DNA of 64,000 bases from Arthrobacter_E sp041360795 (GCF_041360795.1 NZ_JBFUPW010000001.1:682001-746000); one strand, 5' to 3'. Counted from the first letter of the stretch, positions 50,149 through 58,808 are shown. A program made the numbers and translations. The notes: generated by a model not told the origin, from the letters alone.

Positions 50149-50193
50149 GCGATATATCGCGTTTGTGATTTCACGATATATCGCGATATATCT
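50149..50193 (-). promoter_or_regulatory. Three CGATATATCG sites, probable PadR operators
   Basis: CGATATATCG occurs at 50150-50159 (within the 12-bp palindrome GCGATATATCGC, 50149-50160) and 50174-50183, with a one-mismatch copy directly adjoining at 50184-50193. Two cover the -10 and spacer of the DUF4097-padR promoter and the third lies downstream of the start. Confidence 0.75.
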
Positions 50194-50201
50194 CGAGTCA
50201 A
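50173..50201 (-). promoter_or_regulatory. Promoter of the DUF4097-padR operon
   Basis: On the minus strand TTGACT (50201-50196), a 17-bp spacer and TATCGT (50178-50173). The leader is about 35-40 nt. Confidence 0.65.
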
Positions 50202-50216
50202 GAGGTTCCTTAAACG

Positions 50217-50279
50217 CACTGAGTGCTCAGTTGTTGCGGGTGTCGGCGTCCGACACCCGCAACAACTGAGCACTCAGTG
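50217..50279. repeat. Perfect 29-bp inverted repeat (palindromic element, copy 1)
   Basis: Arms 50217-50245 and 50251-50279 are exact reverse complements around gcgtc. It sits after the stop of the SGNH-like gene (50293) and before the DUF4097 promoter, so it can terminate leftward transcription. The core GTGCTCAGT-n3-TGCGG recurs in a second palindrome at 63921-63997. Confidence 0.9.
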
Positions 50280-50292
50280 GAAGAAGGGAGGG

Positions 50293-50895
50293 TCAGTCCG
50301 TGGGCTCCGCGATCTTGAGCCACTGGAACCAGCCGCGGTGCAGGACGAGCCATGCCATCAGCCCGTACCCGGCCTGGCCCGGAGCGCCGGCATTGGCCGC
50401 CAGGTCGTTGCGCCACTGCTCGTGATTGAGCAGGGGAGCGAAGGTGTCGACATACAGGTGGTGCCGGCGAGTGGTCACATCGGCGAAGGCCGTGTTGAGT
50501 TCTGCCAGGCGCCGGTTCTTGGCGGGGTCGAGGCTGGGGGGAGGACCCACCACGAAGACGGAGACGCTCGCCTGCGACGCGTGGTCCAGGATGTTCGCCA
50601 GATTCAGGCGACTGCGCGCGGTGGAGAGCCCGAAGTCGATGTCCCGTCCGGAGAGGCCGATCACCAGGCGGTTCTCGTAGCCCTGACCGAAACGGCGGCC
50701 CGTCTCATCCGCCCAGCGCGCGGACAGGCCCTCGGTGCCCTCTTCGGGACACGGGAGCGAATAGCTCTCCAGGGCGAACTGGTCCCGCGGCGTGCGCGCC
50801 AGGACTCGTCCGTACCAGCCCAGCGCGCGGGGGTCGCCGAGTCCTGCCAGCAGTTCGTCGCCGATCGCGGCGATTCGAAGTTTCCTGTCCTCCAC
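50293..50895 (-). CDS. SGNH/GDSL-like protein lacking the catalytic residues
   Basis: A 200-residue protein with the layout of an SGNH hydrolase: RIAAIGDELLAGLGDPRALG at the N-terminus (GDSL block), ENRLVIGLSGRDIDFGLST (block III region) and QAGYGLMAWLVLHRGWFQW near the C-terminus. The nucleophile Ser is replaced by Glu (GDE-L), the block III Asn by Arg, and the usual D-x-x-H-P before AGY reads NAGAP. It therefore probably does not hydrolyse esters in the usual way. GTG 50895 has AAAGGA 5 bp upstream; a much longer open frame would run into kgd. No signal peptide. Function unknown. Confidence 0.72.
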   Translation of the reverse strand: MEDRKLRIAAIGDELLAGLGDPRALGWYGRVLARTPRDQFALESYSLPCPEEGTEGLSARWADETGRRFGQGYENRLVIGLSGRDIDFGLSTARSRLNLANILDHASQASVSVFVVGPPPSLDPAKNRRLAELNTAFADVTTRRHHLYVDTFAPLLNHEQWRNDLAANAGAPGQAGYGLMAWLVLHRGWFQWLKIAEPTD

Positions 50896-50956
50896 AATGT
50901 CCTTTCGCGCAGCTGAAGCGCCGTGTCCGGCGCAGCGTCCCCACTCCATTAAACGA

Positions 50957-51002
50957 CAGACGCCCGCCGCCTGCGCCACGAAGCGCAGGTGACGGGCGTC
51001 TG
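50957..51002. terminator. Branched hairpin between SGNH-like gene and kgd
   Basis: cagacgcccg (50957-50966) and cgggcgtctg (50993-51002) pair around an inner hairpin cctgcgc-cacgaa-gcgcagg. It may belong to the kgd terminator region. Confidence 0.45.
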
Positions 51003-51009
51003 AATGCCG

Positions 51010-51059
51010 CGACGCGCCGTCGTCGTCAGCCATAGGGCGGAGACGACGACGGCGCGTCG
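51010..51059 (-). terminator. Terminator of kgd
   Basis: Arms 51010-51027 and 51042-51059 form a perfect 18-bp stem with a 14-base loop, 7 bp after the kgd stop. Confidence 0.8.
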
Positions 51060-51065
51060 GCAGGG

Positions 51066-54000
51066 TCAGGCGCGGTGGTCGAAGGCCTGCTGCAGGAGCA
51101 GTGCGTTCTCGGCCGCGTGCCGCTTGCCGGTGCCGGCCGCGGTCGAGGCGGAAGCACGGCGGCTGACCAGGCGGACCGGGCGGTCCAGGGACGGCACCAG
51201 GTTCAGGGCCATGAAGCTCCACGGGCCCTGGTTGGCGGGCTCGTCCTGGGCCCAGACCACATCGGCGTTCGGGTACTTCGCCAGCTCCGCGCGGATCTCC
51301 TCTTCGGGCAGCGGGTAGAGCTGCTCGACGCGGACGATCGCCGTGCTGGAGTCCTGGGACTTGTCCCGGTTCGCCAGCAGGTCGTAGTACAGGCGTCCTG
51401 CCACCAGGATGACCCGCTTCACGGCAGCCGGATCCAGCTCGGCGTGATCGCCGATCACCGGCTGGAAGCCGCCCGTGGTGAAGTCGGTCACCGAGCTGGC
51501 GGCGCCCTTCAGGCGGAGGAGCTGCTTCGGGGTGAAGACGATCAGCGGCTTGTGCGGGCGGCTGTAGGCATGGCGGCGCAGGAGGTGGAAGTGGTTCGCC
51601 GCGGTCGTCGGCTCCGCCACCACCATGTTGTTCTCCGCGCACATCTGGAGGAAGCGCTCGATGCGGGCCGAGGAGTGGTCCGGGCCCTGGCCCTCGTAGC
51701 CGTGCGGCAGCATGAGGACGAGCGAGGAGCGCTGGCCCCACTTCTGCTCGGCGGAGGAGATGAACTCGTCGATCACGGTCTGGGCGCCGTTCACGAAGTC
51801 ACCGAACTGCGCCTCCCACATGACGAGAGCATCCGGACGCTCGACGGAGTAGCCGTACTCGAAGCCCATGGCCGCGTATTCGGAGAGCAGCGAGTCGTAG
51901 ATCCAGAGCTTGGCCTGGTCCTCGGAGAGGCTGTCCAGCGGAGCCCATTCCTGGCCGGTCTTGCGGTCGTGGAACACCGCGTGGCGCTGCACGAACGTGC
52001 CGCGGCGGGAATCCTGGCCGGTGAGACGGACAGGGACGCCCTCCATGACGAGCGAGCCGAAGGCCGCGATCTCGCCGAAGCCCCAGTCGATGCCGCCGTC
52101 GACGGACATCTGCGCACGCTTCTCAAGCAGCTGCTTGAGCTTGGGGTGGACGGTGAAGCCCTCGGGGATGTTGAGGAAGGCCTTGCCGATGTGGGCGAGG
52201 GTCTGCGCGCTGATCGCGGTGGTGCTCGGCGTGTTGACCATGCCGTCGTTGCGCTGGGCCATCGGCCGCTCGATGCCGGACACGGCCGCGGAATCGGAGG
52301 TGATGACCGGGATCGGGGAGGTCTGGGCGGCGTGGGTTTCCGCGAAGACCCGCTCCAGGCGCTCCTGGTAGTCGCGCAGCAGCTGCTCCGCCTCTTCCTC
52401 GGTGATGTCGCCACGGCCGATCAGGGCCTCGGTGTACAGCTTGCGGACGCTGCGCTTGGCTTCGATCAGGTTGTACATGAGCGGCTGGGTCATCGAGGGG
52501 TCATCTCCCTCGTTGTGACCGCGGCGGCGGTAGCAGACCATGTCGATCACGACGTCCTTGTGGAACCGCTCGCGGAACTCGAAGGCCAGCTGTGCCACGC
52601 GGACCACGGCCTCCGGGTCGTCGCCGTTCACGTGGAACACCGGCGCCTGAATCATCTTGGCGACGTCCGTGGAATACGTGGAGGACCGCGAGGAGGACGG
52701 CGACGTGGTGAAGCCGACCTGGTTGTTCACGATCACGTGGATGGTGCCACCGGTGCGGTAGCCGCGCAGCTGGGAGAGGTTGAGCGTCTCCGCCACCACG
52801 CCCTGGCCCGCGAAGGCCGCGTCGCCGTGGACCAGGATGGGCAGGACCGGGAAGGCGGTGCCCTGGTCGAGAAGGTCCTGCTTGGCGCGGACGATGCCTT
52901 CCAGCACCGAGTCCACGGCCTCCAGGTGGGACGGGTTGGCGGCCAGGTACACCTTGGTGGTGTTGCCCGACTCGGAGGTGAAGGTGCCCTCGGTGCCGAG
53001 GTGGTACTTCACGTCACCGGAACCCTGGACGCTGCGCGGGTCCTGCGTGCCTTCGAACTCGCGGAACACCTGGGCGTAGGTCTTGCCGGCGATGTTGGTC
53101 AGCACGTTGAGGCGGCCACGGTGGGCCATGCCGATCGCGACCTCGTCGAGGCCCTTGTCCGCGGCGTCCGAGATGATGGCGTCCAGCAGCGGGATGAGGG
53201 ACTCGCCGCCTTCCAGGGAGAAGCGCTTCTGGCCGACGAACTTGGTCTGCAGGAAGGTCTCGAAGGCCTCCGCGGCGTTCAGGCGGGAGACGATGCGCAG
53301 CTGCTCTTCCCGGCTCGGCTTGGAGTACGGGTGCTCCAGCTCATCCTGGAACCACTGGCGCTCCTCGGGATCCTGGATGTGCATGTACTCGATGCCGGTG
53401 GTGCGGCAGTAGGCGTCGCGCAGCACGCCGAGGATGGTGCGGAACTTGAGGAACTGCTTGCCGCCGAAGCCTCCGGTGGGCCACTCGCGGTCCAGGTCCC
53501 AGAGGGTCAGGCCGTGGTTGAGCACATCCAGGTCCGGGTGCTTGCGCTGGACGTACTCGAGCGGATCGGTGTCCGCCATGAGGTGGCCGCGCACGCGGTA
53601 GGAGTGGATGAGCTGCTGGATGCGGGCGACCTTGTTGATCTCGTCGGCCGGGTCGACCTGGACGTCCGGGCTCCAGCGCACGGGCTCGTACGGGATGCGG
53701 AGCTCTTCGAAGATCTCGTCGTAGAAGTTCTGCTCTCCCAGCAGGAGCTGGTGGACGATCCGCAGGAACTCGCCCGAACCGGCGCCCTGGATGACGCGGT
53801 GGTCATAGGTGGAGGTCAGGGTGATGATCTTGCCCACGGCCATCTCGGCGAGCTTCTTCTCGCTGGAGCCCTGGAACTCGGCCGGGTACTCGAGAGCGCC
53901 GACGCCGATGATCGCGGCCTGGCCCTTGGACAGACGCGGGACCGAGTGCACCGTTCCGATGCCGCCGGGGTTGGTGAGGGAGACCGTGGTGCCGGAGTGG

Positions 54001-54914
54001 TCGTCGGCGGTCAGCTTGCCGTTGCGGGCGCGCTTGATGAGGTCCTCATAGGTGCGCCAGAACTCGGCGAACCGCAGGGTCTCGGCCTTCTTGATGTTCG
54101 GCACCACGAGCAGGCGGCTGCCGTCCGGCCGGGGCATGTCGATCGCGATGCCGAAGTTCACGTGGGCGTTCTCGACCGCGACCGGCTTGCCGTCCTGCAC
54201 GTCGTACGTGACGTTCATGGAGGGGAACTGCTTGAGCGCCTTGACCACGGCGAAGCCGATGAGGTGCGTGAAGGAGACCTTGCCACCACGGGCGCGGGCC
54301 AGGTGGTTGTTGATGACCACGCGGTTGTCGATCAGGAGCTTGGCCGGGACGGCGCGCACACTGGTCGCCGTGGGCACCTCGAGGCTGGTGATCATGTTGG
54401 CCGCGATGGCCTTCGCCGGGCCGCGGAGGACCTGGACCACGTTCTCCTCCTGCGGGCCGGATTCCGCGGGAGCGCTCTTGGGCAGCTGGGCGGGGATGGG
54501 CGCGGTGGCCGTGGTGCGGTTGCCATCCTTCGCGACGACGCGCGGCGGGGCCTTGGGCGCGGGCGCGGCGGGGGCGCTCTGGGCCGATTCAGCCTGGGCC
54601 GGGCTTCCCTGGGCCGGGGTGGCGGGTGCCGGAGCGGCAGGCGCCGGTGCTGCGGCGGCGGGCGGCGCCGTCGCGGGAGCAGATGAGGCGGGGGCCTCGG
54701 TCGCAGTGGCGGTCTTGGTCGCCGTGGCCACGGTCGGCAGCACCTGAGTCTGCGTCGACGGGGCCGGGTTGCCTGAACCGTAGTTCTCGAAGACAGACCA
54801 CCACTTGGAGTCCACAGAGTTCTTGTCTTTCAGAAACTGCTCGTAGAGCTCATCTACAAGCCACTCATTTCCGCCGAACTCTTCGGGTAGACGGTGGTTT
54901 GGCTGCTCTGGCAC
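51066..54914 (-). CDS. kgd: Multifunctional 2-oxoglutarate decarboxylase/dehydrogenase E1 with succinyltransferase domain (Kgd/OdhA)
   Basis: A protein of about 1282 residues that fuses E2 and E1 functions, as in Mycobacterium Kgd and Corynebacterium OdhA. The N-terminus (HRLPEEFGGNEWLVDELYEQ) is the E1 assembly segment, followed by an Ala/Pro-rich linker (about 50-160). The E2-type acyltransferase domain has TYDHRVIQGAGSGEFL (catalytic His). The E1 part has GMAHRGRLNVLTNI, the thiamine diphosphate region HGDAAFAGQGVVAETL and VNNQVGFTTSP. No lipoyl domain is present, so lipoyl groups come from another E2. I chose GTG 54914, preceded at 8 bp by GGAAGAGG; ATG 54932 (six codons earlier) has a poor ribosome site. 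Confidence 0.95.
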   Translation of the reverse strand: MPEQPNHRLPEEFGGNEWLVDELYEQFLKDKNSVDSKWWSVFENYGSGNPAPSTQTQVLPTVATATKTATATEAPASSAPATAPPAAAAPAPAAPAPATPAQGSPAQAESAQSAPAAPAPKAPPRVVAKDGNRTTATAPIPAQLPKSAPAESGPQEENVVQVLRGPAKAIAANMITSLEVPTATSVRAVPAKLLIDNRVVINNHLARARGGKVSFTHLIGFAVVKALKQFPSMNVTYDVQDGKPVAVENAHVNFGIAIDMPRPDGSRLLVVPNIKKAETLRFAEFWRTYEDLIKRARNGKLTADDHSGTTVSLTNPGGIGTVHSVPRLSKGQAAIIGVGALEYPAEFQGSSEKKLAEMAVGKIITLTSTYDHRVIQGAGSGEFLRIVHQLLLGEQNFYDEIFEELRIPYEPVRWSPDVQVDPADEINKVARIQQLIHSYRVRGHLMADTDPLEYVQRKHPDLDVLNHGLTLWDLDREWPTGGFGGKQFLKFRTILGVLRDAYCRTTGIEYMHIQDPEERQWFQDELEHPYSKPSREEQLRIVSRLNAAEAFETFLQTKFVGQKRFSLEGGESLIPLLDAIISDAADKGLDEVAIGMAHRGRLNVLTNIAGKTYAQVFREFEGTQDPRSVQGSGDVKYHLGTEGTFTSESGNTTKVYLAANPSHLEAVDSVLEGIVRAKQDLLDQGTAFPVLPILVHGDAAFAGQGVVAETLNLSQLRGYRTGGTIHVIVNNQVGFTTSPSSSRSSTYSTDVAKMIQAPVFHVNGDDPEAVVRVAQLAFEFRERFHKDVVIDMVCYRRRGHNEGDDPSMTQPLMYNLIEAKRSVRKLYTEALIGRGDITEEEAEQLLRDYQERLERVFAETHAAQTSPIPVITSDSAAVSGIERPMAQRNDGMVNTPSTTAISAQTLAHIGKAFLNIPEGFTVHPKLKQLLEKRAQMSVDGGIDWGFGEIAAFGSLVMEGVPVRLTGQDSRRGTFVQRHAVFHDRKTGQEWAPLDSLSEDQAKLWIYDSLLSEYAAMGFEYGYSVERPDALVMWEAQFGDFVNGAQTVIDEFISSAEQKWGQRSSLVLMLPHGYEGQGPDHSSARIERFLQMCAENNMVVAEPTTAANHFHLLRRHAYSRPHKPLIVFTPKQLLRLKGAASSVTDFTTGGFQPVIGDHAELDPAAVKRVILVAGRLYYDLLANRDKSQDSSTAIVRVEQLYPLPEEEIRAELAKYPNADVVWAQDEPANQGPWSFMALNLVPSLDRPVRLVSRRASASTAAGTGKRHAAENALLLQQAFDHRA

Positions 54915-55013
54915 GTGATACGCCTCTTCCATTTTTGTTTGCCCGCTGGAATGAGAGCCGGCCTCGGTGCCGGCCTGGTCCAGTGCCGGGTTGCGTGAAC
55001 CCAGACCTTTGCC

Positions 55014-55043
55014 AGTCTAGTGACGAGGCTTGCTGAGGGCTAA
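55014..55043 (-). promoter_or_regulatory. Promoter of kgd
   Basis: On the minus strand TTAGCC (55043-55038), 18 bp, then TAGACT (55019-55014). The leader is about 90 nt. The 327-bp gap between kgd and the CNNM gene holds this promoter and a divergent one at 55090. Confidence 0.5.
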
Positions 55044-55089
55044 TCTACAGAGCGTAAAAGTTTGCGTGCCATCCGGGCCCTCCTCTGGA

Positions 55090-55095
55090 TAGACT
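55090..55095 (+). promoter_or_regulatory. -10 box upstream of the CNNM genes
   Basis: TAGACT at 55090-55095 is the likely -10. It is followed by 9 bases and an ATG (55105) that opens a 63-codon frame running past the CNNM start in another frame; the main start is 165 bp from the box. Confidence 0.45.
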
Positions 55096-55259
55096 GGTGT
55101 TCTTATGGACAGTCATTCCAGGTGCCGGCCTGGACGCTCCCGACGCCGCCGCAGCCATGCTGCCCCCGCGGCGTCCGATCCAGCCGGCAGACCCCGATCC
55201 CATGCCCATCCACCCACCCGCGGACTGACCGCTGCCAGTCGAGGGGGTGACCACGCTCC

Positions 55260-56579
55260 ATGGAATGGCTCTTCCTCGTCTTCGGCATCCTGCTGATCTT
55301 CGGCACCGGCTTCTTCGTGGCCGTGGAATTCTCCCTCGTGGCACTCGATCAGGCACAGGTCCAGGCCGCCGTCGACGACGGCGACGAGGCCGCGAAGCCC
55401 TTGCTGGCCTGCCTGAAGTCCCTCTCCACCCAGCTGTCCAGCTGTCAGCTGGGCATCACCCTGACCACGCTCCTCACCGGTTACGTGCTGGAGCCGTCAG
55501 TCGGCAGTCTGCTGAAGGAACCCCTCCGGGGCCTCGGCATCGCCGATCCGACGCCGGTGTCCCTCGTGATCGCGATGATCGCGGCCACCGTGTTCTCCAT
55601 GATCCTGGGCGAGCTGGTGCCCAAGAACCTCGCGATCGCCCAGGCGATGGCGGTCGGCAAGGCCGTGGCACGCCCGCAGCTGGTGTTCACCATGATCTTC
55701 AAGCCCGCGATCATCGTTCTCAACGGCTTCTCCAACAAGGTGCTCGGCATCTTCGGCCTGGAGGCCAAGGAGGAGATCTCCGGAGCGCGCACCCCGGACG
55801 AGCTCGCCTCGCTCGTGCGCCGTTCCGCGGAGATGGGGACGCTGGATCCCGGCACCGCCGAATTCCTGGCACGGACCCTGCGCTTCTCCGACAAGACCGC
55901 GGCCGATGTCATGACCCCGCGTTTCCGCATGGAGACGCTGGATGCGGTGGAGCCGGTGACGGCCGTCGTCGACGCGGCCCGCGCCACCGGCTATTCCCGC
56001 TTCCCCGTCACCGGAGAGTCCGTGGACGACATCAGGGGAGTGGTGCATATCAAGAAGGCCGTGGCCGTGCCGACGGTCAAGCGTGCCGAGCTGGAGGTCG
56101 GGTCCCTCATGACCGAGGTGTTCCGGGTTCCGGAGACCATCCCGCTGGACGATCTGATCGCCGAGCTGCGGGCCTCCAATATGCAGCTGGCCGTGGTGCT
56201 GGACGAATACGGTGGCACCGCCGGCGTCGTGACGCTGGAGGACCTGGTCGAGGAGATCGTGGGCGAGGTCGCCGATGAGCATGACCGGCGGAGGCCGGGT
56301 GTGCTCCAGGGCGCCGACGGCCGCTGGTTCTTCCCGGGCCTCCTGCGTCCGGACGAGGTCGGCGCTCAGATCAAGGGCCTCGTGATCCCCGAGGACGGTT
56401 CCTACGAAACGGTGGGTGGCTTCGTGATGAGCAGCCTGGGACGCATCCCGGTGGCCGGCGATCACGTGGCGGTCCACGGCGGCGAACTGCGCGTCGTGCG
56501 GATGGACGGACGCCGGGTGGACCGGCTCGCCTTCCTGCCCCGTGACGAGGAGACCGGAGAGGGGGCACGCCATGAGTGA
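55260..56579 (+). CDS. CNNM/CorC-type membrane protein with CBS domains (first of two)
   Basis: A 439-residue protein: a DUF21/CNNM membrane domain with three or four helices (MEWLFLVFGILLIFGTGFFV; LVIAMIAATVFSMILGELVP, where GELVPKNLA is the family motif), a tandem CBS pair (about residues 205-340, VMTPRFRMETLD, SRFPVTGESVDDIRGVVHIK, DEYGGTAGVVTLEDLVEEIV) and a C-terminal CorC_HlyC domain. Family members take part in Mg2+ or other divalent metal efflux; the hemolysin label is historical. It starts at ATG 55260 with GAGGGGG further upstream, and overlaps the second CNNM gene by 8 bp. Confidence 0.9.
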   Translation: MEWLFLVFGILLIFGTGFFVAVEFSLVALDQAQVQAAVDDGDEAAKPLLACLKSLSTQLSSCQLGITLTTLLTGYVLEPSVGSLLKEPLRGLGIADPTPVSLVIAMIAATVFSMILGELVPKNLAIAQAMAVGKAVARPQLVFTMIFKPAIIVLNGFSNKVLGIFGLEAKEEISGARTPDELASLVRRSAEMGTLDPGTAEFLARTLRFSDKTAADVMTPRFRMETLDAVEPVTAVVDAARATGYSRFPVTGESVDDIRGVVHIKKAVAVPTVKRAELEVGSLMTEVFRVPETIPLDDLIAELRASNMQLAVVLDEYGGTAGVVTLEDLVEEIVGEVADEHDRRRPGVLQGADGRWFFPGLLRPDEVGAQIKGLVIPEDGSYETVGGFVMSSLGRIPVAGDHVAVHGGELRVVRMDGRRVDRLAFLPRDEETGEGARHE

Positions 56580-57654
56580 CTGGATGGGAATCCTCTGGCT
56601 GGTGGTGCTGCTGCTCGGCAACGCCTTCTTCGTGGCGGCCGAGTTCGCCATCATGTCCGCCCGGCGCAGCCAGATCGAGCCTTTGGCCGAGGCGGGGTCG
56701 CGACGCGCGGCCACCACCTTGAAGGCCATGGAACAGGTCTCGCTCATGCTCGCCTGTGCGCAGCTCGGCATCACGGTGTGCTCGCTGCTGATCCTGCAGG
56801 TGGCCGAACCGGCCATCCATCACCTGATCGCGGAGCCGCTGGAGCATCTGGGCATTCCGGAGACGCTCGCCGGCGCGCTGGCGTTCGCCGCGGCACTGAT
56901 CGTGGTGACCTTCCTGCACGTGACCTTCGGCGAGATGGTGCCGAAGAACATCTCGGTGTCCGCCGCGGACAAGGCGGCCCTGCTGCTGGCCCCGGTGCTG
57001 GCGGCGCTGGCGACCATGCTCCGTCCGGTCGTGGCCACGCTGAACTGGTGCGCCAACCACGTGCTGAAGCTCATGCGCGTGGAACCGAAGGATGAGGTGA
57101 CGTCCACCTTCACCCTCGAAGAGGTGCAGTCGATCGTCCACGAATCCACGCGGCACGGCCTCGTGGAGGACGACGCCGGCCTGCTCACCGGTGCTCTGGA
57201 GTTCTCCGAGCGCCGCGCGTCCCAGGTCATGGTCCCGCTGGACCGGCTGGCCACGCTCAGCGAGGACGCCACCCCGCAGCAGTTCGAGCGGATGGTCGCC
57301 CGGACCGGGTACTCCCGCATCCTGCTGAAGGACGACGAGGGAGAGCTGTCCGGTTACCTCCACATCAAGGACGTCATCTCCATTCCGGAGTCCCAGTACG
57401 ACCAGCCCATCGCCGTGGTCCGCCAGCGTTCGCTGGTGAACATCGACCCGGAGATGGAGATCGAGGACGTGCTGGCCCGGATGCAGAAGAGCGGGTCCCA
57501 TGTGGCCCGGGTGGTGGACGGGCAGGGTCACACCCTGGGCGTCCTCTTCCTCGAGGACGTCATCGAGGAGCTCGTGGGCGAGATCCAGGACGAGACCCAG
57601 GCGAAGGACGCCGTGCGGTACTGGGAGAGCCAGCGGGCGCACGAGGATCAGTGA
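56572..57654 (+). CDS. CNNM/CorC-type membrane protein with CBS domains (second of two)
   Basis: A 360-residue relative of the preceding product. It has the CNNM membrane domain (LVVLLLGNAFFVAAEFAIMS; FGEMVPKNISVS) and a CBS pair (VMVPLDRLATLS, YSRILLKDDEGELSGYLHIK, LGVLFLEDVIEELVGEI) but ends there, lacking the CorC_HlyC domain of its partner. Tandem long and short CNNM genes suggest a hetero-oligomeric transporter. ATG 56572 overlaps the upstream stop region and has GGAGAGGGGG upstream. Confidence 0.9.
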   Translation: MSDWMGILWLVVLLLGNAFFVAAEFAIMSARRSQIEPLAEAGSRRAATTLKAMEQVSLMLACAQLGITVCSLLILQVAEPAIHHLIAEPLEHLGIPETLAGALAFAAALIVVTFLHVTFGEMVPKNISVSAADKAALLLAPVLAALATMLRPVVATLNWCANHVLKLMRVEPKDEVTSTFTLEEVQSIVHESTRHGLVEDDAGLLTGALEFSERRASQVMVPLDRLATLSEDATPQQFERMVARTGYSRILLKDDEGELSGYLHIKDVISIPESQYDQPIAVVRQRSLVNIDPEMEIEDVLARMQKSGSHVARVVDGQGHTLGVLFLEDVIEELVGEIQDETQAKDAVRYWESQRAHEDQ

Positions 57655-57668
57655 GTTCCGCCCTTAAA

Positions 57669-57697
57669 TGGAAATGATTCTCATTTAGGTCTAGGCT
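57669..57697 (+). promoter_or_regulatory. Zur-regulated promoter of the znu operon
   Basis: TGGAAATGATTCTCA (57669-57683) is a Zur box close to the consensus TGAnAATnATTnTCA, extended by AAA and TTT flanks. TAGGCT at 57692-57697 is the -10, and the box covers the -35 position, so zinc-bound Zur would block polymerase. Confidence 0.8.
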
Positions 57698-57719
57698 GGG
57701 GGAAGCAACCTTCCCCCAG
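57696..57719 (+). repeat. Hairpin at the 5' end of the znu transcript
   Basis: ctgggggaag (57696-57705) and cttcccccag (57710-57719) form a perfect 10-bp stem with a 4-base loop. It overlaps the -10 box by two bases and the expected start, 18 bp before the znuA GTG. It could also end transcripts from the CNNM genes. Confidence 0.6.
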
Positions 57720-57737
57720 CCTGAACCAGAGGTGCCC

Positions 57738-58754
57738 GTGCAGTCCCGAAAGAACGTGCAGTTCCGTAAGAAGACCCTGTCCCTGACCGCGCTGTCCGGC
57801 GTCGTCCTCCTCGGCGTCGCCGCCTGCTCCACCCCCGGCAGCAGCGCCGCGGGCACGGAGAGTGGCACGTCCGGCGGGATCACCGTCGTCGCGTCCACGA
57901 GCGCCTACGGCAGTCTCGTCAAGGCGATCGGCGGTGACAAGGTGACGGTCGAGTCGATCGTCTCCAAGATCAGCCAGGACCCCCACTCCTACGAGGCCAC
58001 GGCACAGGATCGTCTCAAGGTCTCCAAGGCCGGCCTCGTCGTGGTGAACGGCGGGGGCTATGACGCGTTCATGGACGGCATGGTGGCCGACGCCAAACTC
58101 GATCCCGCCAATGTCATCAACGCGGTGACCGTCTCCGGCCTCCAGCAGGAGAGCACCGAAAGCCCCGCCCCGAGCGCCTCCGCAGCGGACGGCCACGACC
58201 ACGGGCACGATCACGACCACGGCTCTTTCAACGAGCACGTCTGGTACAACTTCCCGGCCATGCAGAAGGTCGCCGCCCAAGTGGAGCAGCGTCTGAGCGC
58301 GCTGGCCCCGGCGTCGGCGGCGGAGTTCAAGCACAACGCGGAGGCCTTCACCGCCCGTCTGGGCGACTACCAGCAGACCCTGGAGAAACTGACGAAGGGC
58401 AGCCATGTGGATGTGGCGGTCACCGAGCCCGTCCCGCTCTACCTCCTGGAGGCGGCGGGCCTGCACAACGTCACTCCGGAGGAGTTCACGAGCGCCGTGG
58501 AGGAGGGGCATGACGTCCCAGCCTCCGTCCTCGACGAGACCCTCAAGCTGTTCTCGGCGAAGAAGGCGTCCTTCCTCGCCTACAACGAGCAGACCTCCGG
58601 CCCGCAGACCGAAGCGGTGAAGAAGGCCGCCACCGACGCCGGCGCGCCGGTCGTGTCCTTCACCGAGACCCTGCCGGAGGGCAAGGACTACCTGAGCTGG
58701 ATGTCGGACAACGTGAACGCCGTCCAGAAGGCCGTGGAGAAGGTCCGGGGCTAA
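57738..58754 (+). CDS. znuA: Zinc ABC transporter substrate-binding lipoprotein
   Basis: A 338-residue lipoprotein; the lipobox is LGVAAC with the acylated Cys near residue 29. It belongs to the cluster 9 metal-binding family (ITVVASTSAYGSLVKAIGGD; SKISQDPHSYEATAQDRLKV, with a metal-binding His; EHVWYNFPAMQKVA with a second His). A His-rich loop DGHDHGHDHDHG marks a zinc type. It scavenges zinc at the cell surface for ZnuCB. I chose GTG 57738 with AGAGG 5 bp upstream; GTG 57732 is too close to that site. It is the first gene of a Zur-boxed operon. Confidence 0.92.
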   Translation: MQSRKNVQFRKKTLSLTALSGVVLLGVAACSTPGSSAAGTESGTSGGITVVASTSAYGSLVKAIGGDKVTVESIVSKISQDPHSYEATAQDRLKVSKAGLVVVNGGGYDAFMDGMVADAKLDPANVINAVTVSGLQQESTESPAPSASAADGHDHGHDHDHGSFNEHVWYNFPAMQKVAAQVEQRLSALAPASAAEFKHNAEAFTARLGDYQQTLEKLTKGSHVDVAVTEPVPLYLLEAAGLHNVTPEEFTSAVEEGHDVPASVLDETLKLFSAKKASFLAYNEQTSGPQTEAVKKAATDAGAPVVSFTETLPEGKDYLSWMSDNVNAVQKAVEKVRG

Positions 58755-58808
58755 AGTGAGAGTGGTGCGCCGCTGCGCATCCTCCATCGTCCCGTGCTCA
58801 GGGAGAAC

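Noticed and set aside
50149..50193. CGATATATCG repeats as a possible CRISPR or satellite
   Set aside because: Three short palindromes over a promoter with irregular spacing fit operators, not spacers and repeats.
50896..51741. Upstream extension of the SGNH-like frame
   Set aside because: It crosses two hairpins and runs into the kgd coding region in another frame.
51075..54686. 1203-codon open frame on the strand opposite kgd
   Set aside because: It is a GC-bias shadow of kgd: composition is His/Gly/Asp/Val/Leu-rich with no domain, and kgd is certain.
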